Shown here: positions 25,421 to 34,010 of the stretch, piece after piece
How the letters are laid out: every line of letters starts with the position of its first letter
How positions within the stretch are numbered: position 1 is the first letter of the stretch
DNA from: Clostridiales bacterium
GTDB taxonomy: Bacteria > Bacillota > Clostridia > Lutisporales > Lutisporaceae
Direction of reading: 5' to 3'
DNA: 43,881 bases
Assembly (NCBI GenBank): GCA_012521375.1
Contig: JAAYMO010000253.1
Location: forward strand, 1 to 43,881
Notes under the pieces: generated by a model
Seen by the model: only the letters and a program-made list of their open reading frames with translations
The model's database searches: none
What the model was told of the DNA's origin: nothing
Made by a program: the position numbers and the translations under genes

Positions 25421-26128
25421 TTATCTTCTCCCGTCTGCTACCATAACTGCCGCAAGGGGGGGTGTGCCGCCTAGAAGGCCTATAGCATATATGGTGTAGG
25501 CTCTACTGCCTCTGAAGGTTATTTCCGGCAATCCCAATACCTCTTTGGGCGTACCTGCAATTCTGAGCCTCAATCTATATATATTAGGTGTTAAACTGAT
25601 GTAATCAGCTACTCTTCCAAAAGTTACACTGCTGAATAATGTCTGACCGGTTTCAGTAACTACATCTAAAGATGGGGTAGCAGGGGACATATGGACAAAT
25701 CTAAAATGGCTTTCATTTCCAGGTATAAATTCATCAGAGTCTTTATAAGTTCTATGCTGAATATTAGGAGACAAACCTGCTATTACAATTGTTCTATAAC
25801 TATTTTTTGATGGATTGATAGTAAATGTAAGCAATGGTTCTCTTGTTTCACCTAGAGGAAAAACTGTGATTTTTTGAAAGGTGGAAGGTAATGCGGCGTA
25901 ACCTGCAATACTTGCATAGACAAGATTTGATACAGCTTTTCTATCGTCAATATAGATGTCGACAGGGGGAGTGTTTGGCGAAGCATGCAAAAATCTTACG
26001 AAAGCAAATCCAGCTTGCCTGTCTTCTTCCTCATCTCTATATTCATCAAAATCAGTTACATCTATATCCATATTATTGAAGGAATACAATGGACACAACA
26101 TATAGGGACGCAGGGGACAATAAGTCAT
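25421..26128 (-). CDS. DUF4397-domain protein with Cys/Pro/Tyr-rich leader
   Basis: 235-aa protein with two DUF4397 units (about residues 40-125 and 138-230), recognised by VRFLHASPNTPPVDIYID and FRFVHMSPATPSLDVVTET. DUF4397 proteins are beta-rich and usually extracytoplasmic in Gram-positives. This one has no signal peptide; its first 16 residues (MTYCPLRPYMLCPLYS) are rich in Cys, Pro, Tyr and Met, a composition common in spore-coat proteins, followed by an acidic linker. A spore-coat or envelope role is a guess. AAGGAGG lies seven bases before the ATG on the minus strand. It is monocistronic and convergent with the SdpI-like gene. Confidence 0.78.
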   Translation of the reverse strand: MTYCPLRPYMLCPLYSFNNMDIDVTDFDEYRDEEEDRQAGFAFVRFLHASPNTPPVDIYIDDRKAVSNLVYASIAGYAALPSTFQKITVFPLGETREPLLTFTINPSKNSYRTIVIAGLSPNIQHRTYKDSDEFIPGNESHFRFVHMSPATPSLDVVTETGQTLFSSVTFGRVADYISLTPNIYRLRLRIAGTPKEVLGLPEITFRGSRAYTIYAIGLLGGTPPLAAVMVADGRR

Positions 26129-26227
26129 GATTATACCTCCTTGTAAAATTTATATCACCGTTATAAAAAGTTGTTTTGTTATAAAGTTTCTCAAAGAGAC
26201 TTTTCGGATATCCTTATATCTAAGCTT

Positions 26228-26255
26228 GAGGCTAGTTGCCAGAGGCCAGCAGCCA
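26228..26255. other. GC-rich GCC/GGC-motif island in AT-rich intergenic DNA
   Basis: This 28-base island contains GGCTAGTTGCC, GAGGCCAGC and AGCC in a 248-base AT-rich gap (26129-26376) between divergent genes. The alternation of GCCAG and GGC resembles short dispersed repeats seen in some clostridial genomes. Only one copy is in the window, so the repeat nature is unproven. The rest of the gap holds only the promoter at 26337. Confidence 0.25.
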
Positions 26256-26336
26256 TTTATATATTTATATGATGTATTTTCCAATTAATTTCCTATATAT
26301 TTGAAACTAAATGGTTATATAAATAGTCGAATAATG

Positions 26337-26345
26337 TGATATAAT
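26337..26345 (+). promoter_or_regulatory. Extended -10 promoter of the DUF4015 lipoprotein gene
   Basis: TGATATAAT is a perfect extended -10 (TG-N-TATAAT) 31 bases before the ATG. The -35 region is poor, as is common for extended -10 promoters. Confidence 0.6.
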
Positions 26346-26376
26346 GAGATAAATACTAGAAGATGAGAGGTGCCCT

Positions 26377-27879
26377 ATGAAATCAAGAAATGTACTAATT
26401 ATTCTAATCCTTATTTTGTCATTGTCGTTAATTATCACCGGATGTTCTGTAGGTGCAAATTCTTTAAACCCTCCTAGAGATGAAACTCCCGGAAATGAAG
26501 AAGAAAAAGCGATAGCACCTGAAGAGCCCTCAGAACCTGAAGAACCAGAGTTTGTAGAAGAAGTTATACCCGAAGTTGTTTTTCCGGAAAATACTCTATT
26601 TATAACTGGCAGAAAGGTTAATGTTAGAGAAGATACTGCAAAAGATGCAAAAACATTAGGCACCCTTTCCAAAGGAGACCAGGTTGTTTTGCTTGAAGAA
26701 AAGAAAGATGAGAACGAAGAAGAAACTTGGGTAAAAGTAAGCTACATAGATGACGCAGGCAATGAGGTTTCTGGCTGGATAAACGGAAACTATGCGTCTA
26801 AAAAATGGGTAGACTTGATAGGAGAAAAATACAGAGATTTAGACTATTCTCCACAAGAGAAGATTGTGGAATACGAGAATAACCCAAGGGTTAAGGTAAG
26901 AGGTGTATATGTGACTATTTGGTCTGCAGCCGGTTCAAGATTGGATTCTTTGATTGAAATGTCGAAGCGAACCGATATAAATGCTTTTGTAATAGATGTT
27001 AAAGATGACAGAGGATATATGCTTTTTCCGACAAAAGCTGCAGAAAAGTTTAGCCCTAAAGCCAATGAACATGCTACAGTTAAGGATATTCAAGCTTTGA
27101 TGAAAAAGCTTAAGGAAAACAATATATATACAATAGCAAGGATAGTTTCTTTTAAGGATCCTACTTATACATCGCATAATCCCGACAAAGCAATTATATA
27201 CAAAGATACTGGCAAGCCATATGCCAATAAAGACGGGTTGATATGGGCTTCTCCTCACGATAGGAATCTATGGGAATATAATATTGAAGTTGCCAAGGAA
27301 GCTGCAGAAATGGGCTTCAATGAGATTCAGTTTGATTATGTAAGATTCCCTGCTTCTGATGGAGGAAAACTGGACAAGCATCTGGACTACAGGAATGAAA
27401 CAGGAGAGTCAAAGCCCGGCGCTATTCAAAACTATTTAAAATATGCCAAGGAACAGCTATCGCCAAAGAAGGTTTATATATCTGCCGATGTATATGGTCT
27501 TGTAGGCTCTGTAGAAGATGATATGTCATTAGGCCAGTATTGGGAAGCAATAAGCAATATCGTTGACTATATATGTCCTATGATGTATCCCAGCCATTAT
27601 GCTAACCGCACATATGGAATACCTGTACCTGATGCAGATCCCTATGGGACTATATATCATTCAGCTAAAGATTCAGTTAGAAGGAATAAAAACATGCCTA
27701 CTCCTGCCATAATAAGACCGTGGATACAGGACTTTACAGCACCGTGGGTAAAAGGATATATTAAATATGGAGATCAGCAGATTCTTGAGCAGATTAAAGC
27801 TCTTGAAGAAAATGGTATAGATGAATACATGCTCTGGAATCCTAATAATAAGTATTCTGAAGGAGCGGTAGCAAAATAA
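26377..27879 (+). CDS. Lipoprotein with SH3-like and DUF4015 (glycoside-hydrolase-like) domains
   Basis: 500-aa exported lipoprotein. The signal peptide ends in a lipobox (ITGC), then an acidic Glu/Pro linker (residues about 25-65), a bacterial SH3 domain (about 68-150; TGRKVNVREDTAKDAKTLGT) and a DUF4015 TIM-barrel-like domain (about 170-490) with VRGVYVTIWSAAGSR, AFVIDVKDDRGYM, FNEIQFDYVRFPA and ADVYGLVG. DUF4015 is related to glycoside-hydrolase-like barrels, and the Asp pairs in IDVKDD and FDYVRFP sit at strand ends like active-site residues. With the SH3 domain it may bind and trim cell wall or exopolysaccharide; no activity has been shown by sequence alone. It is probably co-transcribed with the next small gene. 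Confidence 0.85.
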   Translation: MKSRNVLIILILILSLSLIITGCSVGANSLNPPRDETPGNEEEKAIAPEEPSEPEEPEFVEEVIPEVVFPENTLFITGRKVNVREDTAKDAKTLGTLSKGDQVVLLEEKKDENEEETWVKVSYIDDAGNEVSGWINGNYASKKWVDLIGEKYRDLDYSPQEKIVEYENNPRVKVRGVYVTIWSAAGSRLDSLIEMSKRTDINAFVIDVKDDRGYMLFPTKAAEKFSPKANEHATVKDIQALMKKLKENNIYTIARIVSFKDPTYTSHNPDKAIIYKDTGKPYANKDGLIWASPHDRNLWEYNIEVAKEAAEMGFNEIQFDYVRFPASDGGKLDKHLDYRNETGESKPGAIQNYLKYAKEQLSPKKVYISADVYGLVGSVEDDMSLGQYWEAISNIVDYICPMMYPSHYANRTYGIPVPDADPYGTIYHSAKDSVRRNKNMPTPAIIRPWIQDFTAPWVKGYIKYGDQQILEQIKALEENGIDEYMLWNPNNKYSEGAVAK

Positions 27880-27892
27880 AGGAGGCGATGTT

Positions 27893-28369
27893 TTGAGTTT
27901 TTATGCTAGAGTTTTCTCTTTAGCAGAGGATTATCCGTCGAGATATGCCATATGTGATGAATTATTGGAAGCTGGTTATGAATTTTCTACATTTCCCGGG
28001 AAATATGACGAAGACTTTGACGAAAAGAATTGGAAATACTTGATGCTGGAGTATGATCCCAATCATGAACCAATAAGGATTGAAAGAAATGTAAAAGGAG
28101 CAGACTCCATATTTGAAGAAGAACAAGAAGAGTTTTTGGAAGTATTAAAAGAGCTTCCCTACAGCAAAGAGCAGAAGAAGGCTATAGAAATAATAAAAAA
28201 TATGGTGCAGATTTATGCCCTGGACATTGATGAAGATATAACTGAAGAAGGATGGGATTTCCTGGAGACACTTTTGGATTTCATCGCTGATGCCACCGAT
28301 GGCTATGTCCAGATAGATGAAGAAGGCATATATGATAAAGAAGGCGAATTGTTAGTAGAAATGGAATAA
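27893..28369 (+). CDS. Small acidic protein of unknown function
   Basis: 158-aa soluble protein with very high Asp/Glu content and no family I recognise. It starts with a possible alpha/beta segment (FYARVFSLAEDYPSRYAIC), and the C-terminal half looks helical. The start is TTG 27893: AAGGAGG at 27879-27885 is seven bases upstream, and the nearby ATG at 27888 is out of frame with an immediate stop. It begins 13 bases after the lipoprotein gene and ends at a strong terminator, so the two form an operon. Confidence 0.75.
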   Translation: MSFYARVFSLAEDYPSRYAICDELLEAGYEFSTFPGKYDEDFDEKNWKYLMLEYDPNHEPIRIERNVKGADSIFEEEQEEFLEVLKELPYSKEQKKAIEIIKNMVQIYALDIDEDITEEGWDFLETLLDFIADATDGYVQIDEEGIYDKEGELLVEME

Positions 28370-28371
28370 AA

Positions 28372-28401
28372 AACCTCCTCCGAGTGTGGAGGAGATTTTT
28401 T
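28372..28401. terminator. Bidirectional terminator between convergent genes
   Basis: CTCCTCC (28375-28381) pairs with GGAGGAG (28388-28394). A T-run follows on the plus strand and an A-run (T on the minus strand) precedes it, so it ends both the lipoprotein operon and the convergent SLH gene. Confidence 0.88.
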
Positions 28402-28422
28402 ATTCATGACTTTTCCAAAGTT

Positions 28423-29991
28423 CTAGAATTGGCTGAATGTTTGGAATGCACGAAGCACAAGTGATATAGCCATTTCTCTGGTTGTGTTGCTCTTTGGCAA
28501 GAAGTAAACTGCGCCACCGGCAGCTGGAGTACCATTTATAATGCCATTGGCATTCATGAACTTGACTGCGGACAATGCCCATGGTGAAATCTGATCTGCG
28601 TCAAGTACAGTTACCTGGAACTCTCCTGTTGCCTCCAATTGTGGCATAGCAGCTTGAAGTGTTCTGAATAGCATAGCAGATATCTGTTCTCTTGTGATTT
28701 CTAAATCTGGTGAGAACAATGTCATTTCTGGATTTGTTCCTTGAACTATACCAAGCTTGAATGCTTTCAAAACTTCGGGATTATCAGTATCTATGAAATT
28801 ATCTACTCCTGCTTCTGCCTTATTTCCTGTTAGTTTCTCGTATAAAAGAACAGCCAGCTCACAGAATTCTTCACGGGTAATATTCTTGGGGAATTGAGAG
28901 AGAACCTGTTCTGTAACAAGTCCTTGCTCAACAGCTTCGTTTACTTCAGGAGCAGCCCATGCGGATAAGCCATCTGTTCCTGCAGCAATCTCTTCAACTG
29001 GTGCTCCACCTACTGTAAATTCAGCCCTGCCGAATAATCCATATTCATATTCAGCTTCCTCCAAACCATATTTACAAAATACCCTTACTTCATACCTTCC
29101 AGGTTCTGAAGGGGCTTTGAATTCATAAACATTACCCATCTTTAAGTCTGCGATATATGAATTATGATAGGTATTTTGTAGTTTCTCATCATACTTCGCA
29201 ATACCCAACCATGCGCCTTCTTCTATTTCACCTGGGGTCAGACCATTTACTGTTACTGTCATAGCTTCTTCTGGAGCCGGGTTAGTTTTTGAAAGTACTA
29301 TATCTCCGGGTTTTGCTTTGCTGGATGTTACTATGAACTCAGCTTTGCCGAAAAATGATTCCTGTATATCAAGTCCGTAAGAAGAGAAGACTCTAACCTC
29401 ATACCTTCCGAACTTTGAGGGAGCTTCAAATTTGTAAGTATTATTAATGTCTAGATCATATACATATGAATCATGATAGGTATTCTCTAATTTTTCATCA
29501 TATTTAGCTATACCCAACCATGCTCCATTTTCGATTTGGCCTTCTGTGAGACCGTTTACTGTTACTGACATAGGCTCACGTAGCAGCACCTCGTTCTTAG
29601 AAAGTGTTATATCACCTTCCTTGGCTTTTGTTCCCACTACTGAAAAAGAAGCTTTTGCTATGAGATTGTCGTCATAATCAAAAACCCTTACTTCATAATT
29701 TCCATACTTAGAGGGAGCTTTAAACTTCCATACATTATTTAGCGGCAGATCATATGCATAAATCTCATGATAAGTATTTTCATATCTTGTATCTTCTTGC
29801 GCAATCCCAAGCCATGCACCGTCTTCGATCTGACTATTGGTTAATCCCTCTATTTTAGCCTGACCTTCCTCATTGACTGTGTATTCTGTCTTGTCCAGTG
29901 TTACTGTTCCTGATGCAAAGACAGGTATACTAAAAAATGCCGTTATGACTAAAGACAGAGTCAGAATAATAATTAGATAGCTTTTTTTCAT
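28423..29991 (-). CDS. S-layer-homology surface protein with three Ig-like repeats (copy A)
   Basis: 522-aa secreted protein. The signal peptide (residues 1-27, ending VFAS) is followed by three repeats of about 95 aa (28-119, 126-221, 228-327), each with GAWLGIA, a YDLxxNN/GN turn and a K/E-APSxxGxYEVRVF strand. They are Ig-like or Big-type beta-domains. The C-terminus (about 341-521) has three SLH modules (ITREEFCELAVLLYEKL, ITREQISAMLFRTLQ, TTREMAISLVLRAF), which anchor proteins to pyruvylated wall polymer. The start is the ATG at 29989-29991, with GGAGG ten bases before; a longer frame to 30006 lacks a ribosome site. It is a tandem paralogue of the gene at 30195-31751. Confidence 0.9.
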   Translation of the reverse strand: MKKSYLIIILTLSLVITAFFSIPVFASGTVTLDKTEYTVNEEGQAKIEGLTNSQIEDGAWLGIAQEDTRYENTYHEIYAYDLPLNNVWKFKAPSKYGNYEVRVFDYDDNLIAKASFSVVGTKAKEGDITLSKNEVLLREPMSVTVNGLTEGQIENGAWLGIAKYDEKLENTYHDSYVYDLDINNTYKFEAPSKFGRYEVRVFSSYGLDIQESFFGKAEFIVTSSKAKPGDIVLSKTNPAPEEAMTVTVNGLTPGEIEEGAWLGIAKYDEKLQNTYHNSYIADLKMGNVYEFKAPSEPGRYEVRVFCKYGLEEAEYEYGLFGRAEFTVGGAPVEEIAAGTDGLSAWAAPEVNEAVEQGLVTEQVLSQFPKNITREEFCELAVLLYEKLTGNKAEAGVDNFIDTDNPEVLKAFKLGIVQGTNPEMTLFSPDLEITREQISAMLFRTLQAAMPQLEATGEFQVTVLDADQISPWALSAVKFMNANGIINGTPAAGGAVYFLPKSNTTREMAISLVLRAFQTFSQF

Positions 29992-30033
29992 AGATTTTGC
30001 CTCCAATCATATAAAATTGATATTATTAGTTCC

Positions 30034-30047
30034 ATGTTTATAAACAT
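30034..30047. promoter_or_regulatory. 14-bp perfect palindrome in the SLH copy A leader
   Basis: ATGTTTATAAACAT is a perfect palindrome. On the minus strand it overlaps a TATAAT-like element (30042-30049 region) upstream of the SLH gene start, so it may be an operator. No partner copy occurs upstream of the paralogue. Confidence 0.35.
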
Positions 30048-30108
30048 TATAATATTAAGGATTTAAGAATACTTTCAAATAGTTGACAAAACTATTAAAA
30101 AATTGCAC

Positions 30109-30138
30109 AAAAAAAAAGCCTCCAGGTAAATTGGAGGC
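30109..30138 (-). terminator. Terminator of SLH copy B (minus strand)
   Basis: On the minus strand GCCTCC (30133-30138) pairs with GGAGGC (30118-30123), followed by nine T. A second, bulged hairpin (AATCTCTCC with GGAGGAGATT, 30155-30182) lies between it and the gene end. The gap between the two SLH genes holds nothing else but the copy A promoter region. Confidence 0.88.
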
Positions 30139-30194
30139 ATAGTAAATATTTCTTAAATCTCTCCAAATGCGGAGGAGATTTTTATATATCATTA

Positions 30195-31751
30195 TTATAT
30201 ACCAGTAAATTTATTGAAGATTCTTAGCACTAAAGAAATAGCTTGTTCTCTGGTTGTATTCCCAAGTGGAAGTATATAAGAAACACCGCCTATTTCGGTT
30301 CCTTTTATAACATCATGGCTGTTCATGAATCTTACTGCTTCCAGTGCCCAGCTTGCTATCTGGCTTTCATCCTGGAACCTGGTCTTAAATTCTGCAGATG
30401 TGTTTATTGCAGGCATTACAGCTTTCAGAGTGCGCAGCAGCATTACAGCGATTTCCTGTCTTGTAACCTTGTTATTCGGTGCAAACTTGCCTTCCCCGAC
30501 ACCTCCAACAATACCGAGATTATAGGCTTTTAGAATTTCGGGATTGTTTGTGTCGTTGAACGGATTTGATGCAACGGGGGCAGCCTTAGTTCCTGTCATC
30601 TTTTCATATAGCAATACTGCCAATTCGCAGAACTCTTCACGGGTAATATCTTTTGGGAAATCCGAAAGAACCTTTTCTGTGACCAAGTCGTTTTTTACGG
30701 CTTCATTTACATCAGGGGCAGCCCATGCGGATAAGCCATTGGTACCGGGAGCTATCTCTTGAACTGGTGCTCCGCCTACAATAAATTCTGCTTTACCGAA
30801 CATTGCATATTCATATTCAGACTCATCTAAACCATATTTGCAAAATACCCTTACTTCATACCTTCCGGGTTCTGAAGGAGCTTTGAATTCATAAACATTA
30901 CCCATCTTTAAGTCTGTGATATATGAATTATGATAGGTATTTTGTAATTTCTCATCATACTTCGCAATACCCAACCATGCACCTGCTTCTATTTCGCCGG
31001 GGGTCAGGCCATTTACTGTTACTGTCATGGCTTCTTCCGGAGCTGGGTTAGTTTTTGACAGAACTATATCTCCCGGTTTTGCTTTACTGGATACCACTGT
31101 AAATTCTGCCTTGCCGAAGAATGATTCCTCTATATCAAGACCGTAAGAAGAGAAAACCCTGACCTCATATTTTCCGAAGCGTGATGGAGCTTCAAATTTG
31201 TAAGTATTATTCATGTCAAGATCAGACACATATGAATTATGATAGGTATTCTCTAATTTCTCATCATATTTTACAATACCTAACCATGCACCATTTTCAA
31301 TTTGACCTTCTGTGAGACCGTTTACTGTTACTGACATAGGTTCGCGTAGAAGCACTTCATTTTTTGAAACAGTTATATCGCCCTCTTTGGCTTTTGAACC
31401 GACTACAGAGAAGGAAGCAGATGCTATTAATTCACTAGTGTAGTAGTCGAGAAGTCTCACCTCATATTTTCCATATTGGCTTGGAACTCTAAATGTCCAT
31501 ACATTGTCCAAAGGCAGGTCATCGTAGTAAAGCTGAAAATCAGAGTTTTCATATCTTGTTCCTTCCGGAGCCAAGCATATACATAATTCTTCACCTGTTA
31601 CTCCAGAAAATGTAGCCTTTGCCTCTTCAAGTACGGTATATTCAGTCTTATCCAAAGTTATCGTACCTGATGTTGCAAAAACAGGCACACTTAAAACTGC
31701 AGACATGATTAAGCATAATACTAATATGAAGCTTATTGTTTTTTTCTTCAT
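30195..31751 (-). CDS. S-layer-homology surface protein with three Ig-like repeats (copy B)
   Basis: 518-aa paralogue of the SLH protein at 28423-29991 with the same layout: signal peptide (cleavage near VFA-TS), three Ig-like repeats and three SLH modules. Repeats 2 and 3 are nearly identical to copy A (for example GLTEGQIENGAWLGI, GDIVLSKTNPAPEEAMTVTV), while repeat 1 and the last SLH module differ more. In repeat 1 the GAWLGIA motif is replaced by ELCICLAPEGT. The start is the ATG at 31749-31751, preceded on the minus strand by GGGAGGG; an in-frame ATG at 31766 has none. Its own terminators separate it from copy A, so the two are independently expressed. Confidence 0.9.
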   Translation of the reverse strand: MKKKTISFILVLCLIMSAVLSVPVFATSGTITLDKTEYTVLEEAKATFSGVTGEELCICLAPEGTRYENSDFQLYYDDLPLDNVWTFRVPSQYGKYEVRLLDYYTSELIASASFSVVGSKAKEGDITVSKNEVLLREPMSVTVNGLTEGQIENGAWLGIVKYDEKLENTYHNSYVSDLDMNNTYKFEAPSRFGKYEVRVFSSYGLDIEESFFGKAEFTVVSSKAKPGDIVLSKTNPAPEEAMTVTVNGLTPGEIEAGAWLGIAKYDEKLQNTYHNSYITDLKMGNVYEFKAPSEPGRYEVRVFCKYGLDESEYEYAMFGKAEFIVGGAPVQEIAPGTNGLSAWAAPDVNEAVKNDLVTEKVLSDFPKDITREEFCELAVLLYEKMTGTKAAPVASNPFNDTNNPEILKAYNLGIVGGVGEGKFAPNNKVTRQEIAVMLLRTLKAVMPAINTSAEFKTRFQDESQIASWALEAVRFMNSHDVIKGTEIGGVSYILPLGNTTREQAISLVLRIFNKFTGI

Positions 31752-31864
31752 TAAATTCCCTCCCAATTAAAATTCAAAATCTTGCGAATATAGTTAAGGA
31801 TATTGTAGCATCAATGCTTCAGCATATCTTCCAAAATATTGGTAAAACATTCTAAAAAATTGCA

Positions 31865-31893
31865 TAAAAAAAGCCCTAGGCCTTCTAGGGACT
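31865..31893 (-). terminator. Terminator of the AraC-family pseudogene (minus strand)
   Basis: CCCTAG (31885-31890 complement) pairs with CTAGGG (31874-31879 complement), and seven T follow on the minus strand. The stem includes the TAG stop codon of the regulator. Its preservation suggests recent inactivation of the gene. Confidence 0.8.
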
Positions 31894-32769
31894 CATTCTA
31901 TACTCTGTTGGGGATAAACCGGTTTTTTTCTTAAATACTGTAGTGAAATGGCTATGGCTGGAAAAACCGCACATCATGCTTATTTCTGTAATGGTATAAT
32001 CTTTGGCTTTCAGCATCTTTTTTGCCTTTTCTATTTTAAGGTCAAGCAAGTATTCATAAGGAGTTTTATCCATTTGTTTCTTAAAGGCTCGTATGAATCT
32101 ATACTTATCCATGTTAATCAAGCTTGACAATTCATCACATGAAAGGGCACTAGTATAATTTTCATTCATATAATCTATTACTTTTTTTATATTGTCTTTA
32201 TATCCTCGTGGTTTGTTATGAGGCTTAGCAGGTAGATTGTGTTTTATATTTCGCATGAAGTTAACAACAATTAGGAGTGCAAGACTTTCTAATATAAATT
32301 CGTGACCAACCTGTTTGTATCAAAGCTCTTCCAAAAACAAATTAACAAGTAGGTTTATATCATGGTTTACAGTAGAAATATCATTTGAAAAAACTATACT
32401 AGGAGAATCATATAATTCAGTTGCAACACTTGCTACAATATTTTTGTCCACATGTATACCACAAAGACTAAAACCTTTAAGATCCTTTGCCACTCCGTGT
32501 TCCTGCATGGGATTGAATGCTATAATAGCTCCGGCAAACCCATCCTGCAATCTATTGTCTACTACTATTGAAGGTATATTGGCATGACATATACAGAATT
32601 CAAAACTGTTATGGACATGTGTTCCATGATTTATGCATGTTGCACGATTGGTAGTTATTACAGCCATATCTTTACTGCAAAAGTTTTCAATGACAACTTT
32701 TGGTTTGCCAATATTAGAGAAAGGTATAGAACCTGCCAGGCTTATGACTTTTTCCATATCAACCGTCAT
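31885..32769 (-). pseudogene. AraC-family regulator interrupted by an in-frame TGA
   Basis: The reading frame runs from ATG 32769 to TAG 31885 without any frameshift, about 294 codons, but has TGA at 32320-32322 where the intact neighbour has Lys. Upstream lies the cupin-like sensing domain (THVHNSFEFCICH), ending at LFLEEL; downstream lies VGHEF and then the complete AraC double helix-turn-helix (YRFIRAFKKQMDKTPYEYLL, ITEISMMCGFSSHSHF). Length and alignment to 32887-33768 are otherwise full. Promoter, ribosome site (GGAAGTGAG) and terminator are intact. It is most likely a recent nonsense mutation; the ATG at 32256 could still allow a free DNA-binding fragment. A sequencing error is possible. 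Confidence 0.85.
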
Positions 32770-32799
32770 AAACTCACTTCCTAATATAATTTACTTAAT

Positions 32800-32808
32800 A
32801 TTATAGCA
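32800..32808 (-). promoter_or_regulatory. Extended -10 promoter of the interrupted AraC-family gene
   Basis: On the minus strand TGCTATAAT is a perfect extended -10 (TG-N-TATAAT), 31 bases before the start codon. The intact paralogue has the same promoter architecture. Confidence 0.6.
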
Positions 32809-32886
32809 AATCTATATACTAGGCAATATGATAATTCAGAAATTTCGGTAAAATTATATTCTTATAATGCATAAAAAACTGTTCTA

Positions 32887-33768
32887 TTAGATATCCATTC
32901 TATATTCAGATGGGGACAATCCAGTCCTTTTTCTAAATGTGTAAGTGAAATGGCTATGACTTGAAAAACCGCATATCATGCTTATTTCTGTGATGGTATA
33001 ATCTTTGGCTTTCAGCATAATCTTTGCCTTTTCTATTTTAAGATCCAGCAAGTATTCATAAGGAGTTTTATCCATCTGTTTCTTAAAGATTCGTATGAAT
33101 CTATACTTATCCATATTGATCAATTTAGATAATTCAGCACATGAAACACCGGTAGTATAATTTTCATTCATATAATCTATTACTTTTTTTATATTCTCTT
33201 TATATCCTCGTGGTTTATTATGAGGCTTAGACGGAAGGCTGTGTTCTATATTCCGCATTAGGTTACCAATAATCATATGTACAAGGTTTTCCATCATAAA
33301 TTTGTGACCAGCTTGTTTATGCTTCAGCTCTTCCAAGAACAAATTAGCAAGAAGTTTTATGTCATTATTCACTTTAAAATTCTCATTAGAAAATACTATA
33401 TTAGGTGAGCCATAAATTTCGTAGGCAACGCTTTCTACAGTTTCTCTCTTAATATGCACACCGCAAATACCAGAGTTTTTTATATCCATGGCTAAACCAT
33501 GGTCTTGCATGGGATTTACAGCAAACAAAGCATTCATGGGTCTGTCATATATCTTGTTATCTATAACACAGTGGGGTATTCTGGTCTGACAAATAACAAA
33601 TTCATAGCTGTCATGAAAATGAGTCCCATGACAGATGTTTGTGGATTTATTCGTAGTTACTATAGCAATATCGTTAGTACAAAAATCCTCTATAACAAAT
33701 TTTGCATTTTCAACGTTATCTATAGGAACAGCACCTGTAAGATGTGTCAGTCGATCCAGGCTAACCAT
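32887..33768 (-). CDS. AraC-family transcriptional regulator
   Basis: 293-aa regulator with an N-terminal cupin-like domain (residues about 20-120; THFHDSYEFVICQ has the His-rich cupin strand) and a C-terminal AraC/XylS double helix-turn-helix (about 190-290; YRFIRIFKKQMDKTPYEYLL, ITEISMICGFSSHSHFTYTF). The sensing domain likely binds a small ligand, perhaps a sugar or peptide. It is divergent from the giant surface-protein gene at 34011 and adjacent to the SLH genes, so it may control this surface locus. The start ATG (33766-33768) has GGAAGTGAG upstream. It is about 60-70% identical by eye to the interrupted copy next to it. Confidence 0.9.
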   Translation of the reverse strand: MVSLDRLTHLTGAVPIDNVENAKFVIEDFCTNDIAIVTTNKSTNICHGTHFHDSYEFVICQTRIPHCVIDNKIYDRPMNALFAVNPMQDHGLAMDIKNSGICGVHIKRETVESVAYEIYGSPNIVFSNENFKVNNDIKLLANLFLEELKHKQAGHKFMMENLVHMIIGNLMRNIEHSLPSKPHNKPRGYKENIKKVIDYMNENYTTGVSCAELSKLINMDKYRFIRIFKKQMDKTPYEYLLDLKIEKAKIMLKAKDYTITEISMICGFSSHSHFTYTFRKRTGLSPSEYRMDI

Positions 33769-33800
33769 AATATACTCACTTCCTATACTAATCTATTCAT

Positions 33801-33809
33801 ATTATACCA
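33801..33809 (-). promoter_or_regulatory. Extended -10 promoter of the AraC-family regulator
   Basis: TGGTATAAT on the minus strand is a perfect extended -10 about 33 bases before the start. The 242-base divergent gap (33769-34010) also holds a plus-strand TATAAT (33903-33908) that may serve the giant gene, and a short AATAGC/GCTATT inverted repeat near 33926-33939. Confidence 0.6.
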
Positions 33810-34010
33810 GATATTACATGATCAAAAAGTAAAAATTTACAGAAAGTTCAATAATATTAAAACGATTGCAATATGATGGAAGATAATGCAAATAAATTCC
33901 TTTATAATAGAATAAACCTTTGGAATAGCCAGCTATTGATATGATAGTAATGTCAAATTGATATTGGGGCTATACATGAAGGATAAAAAAAATATGAAGG
34001 AAGTGAGGTC

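Noticed and set aside
32320-32322. In-frame TGA in the AraC-family gene as a selenocysteine codon
   Set aside because: The intact paralogue has Lys here, no redox role is known for this linker, and I see no convincing SECIS-like hairpin directly after the codon. Nonsense mutation is simpler.
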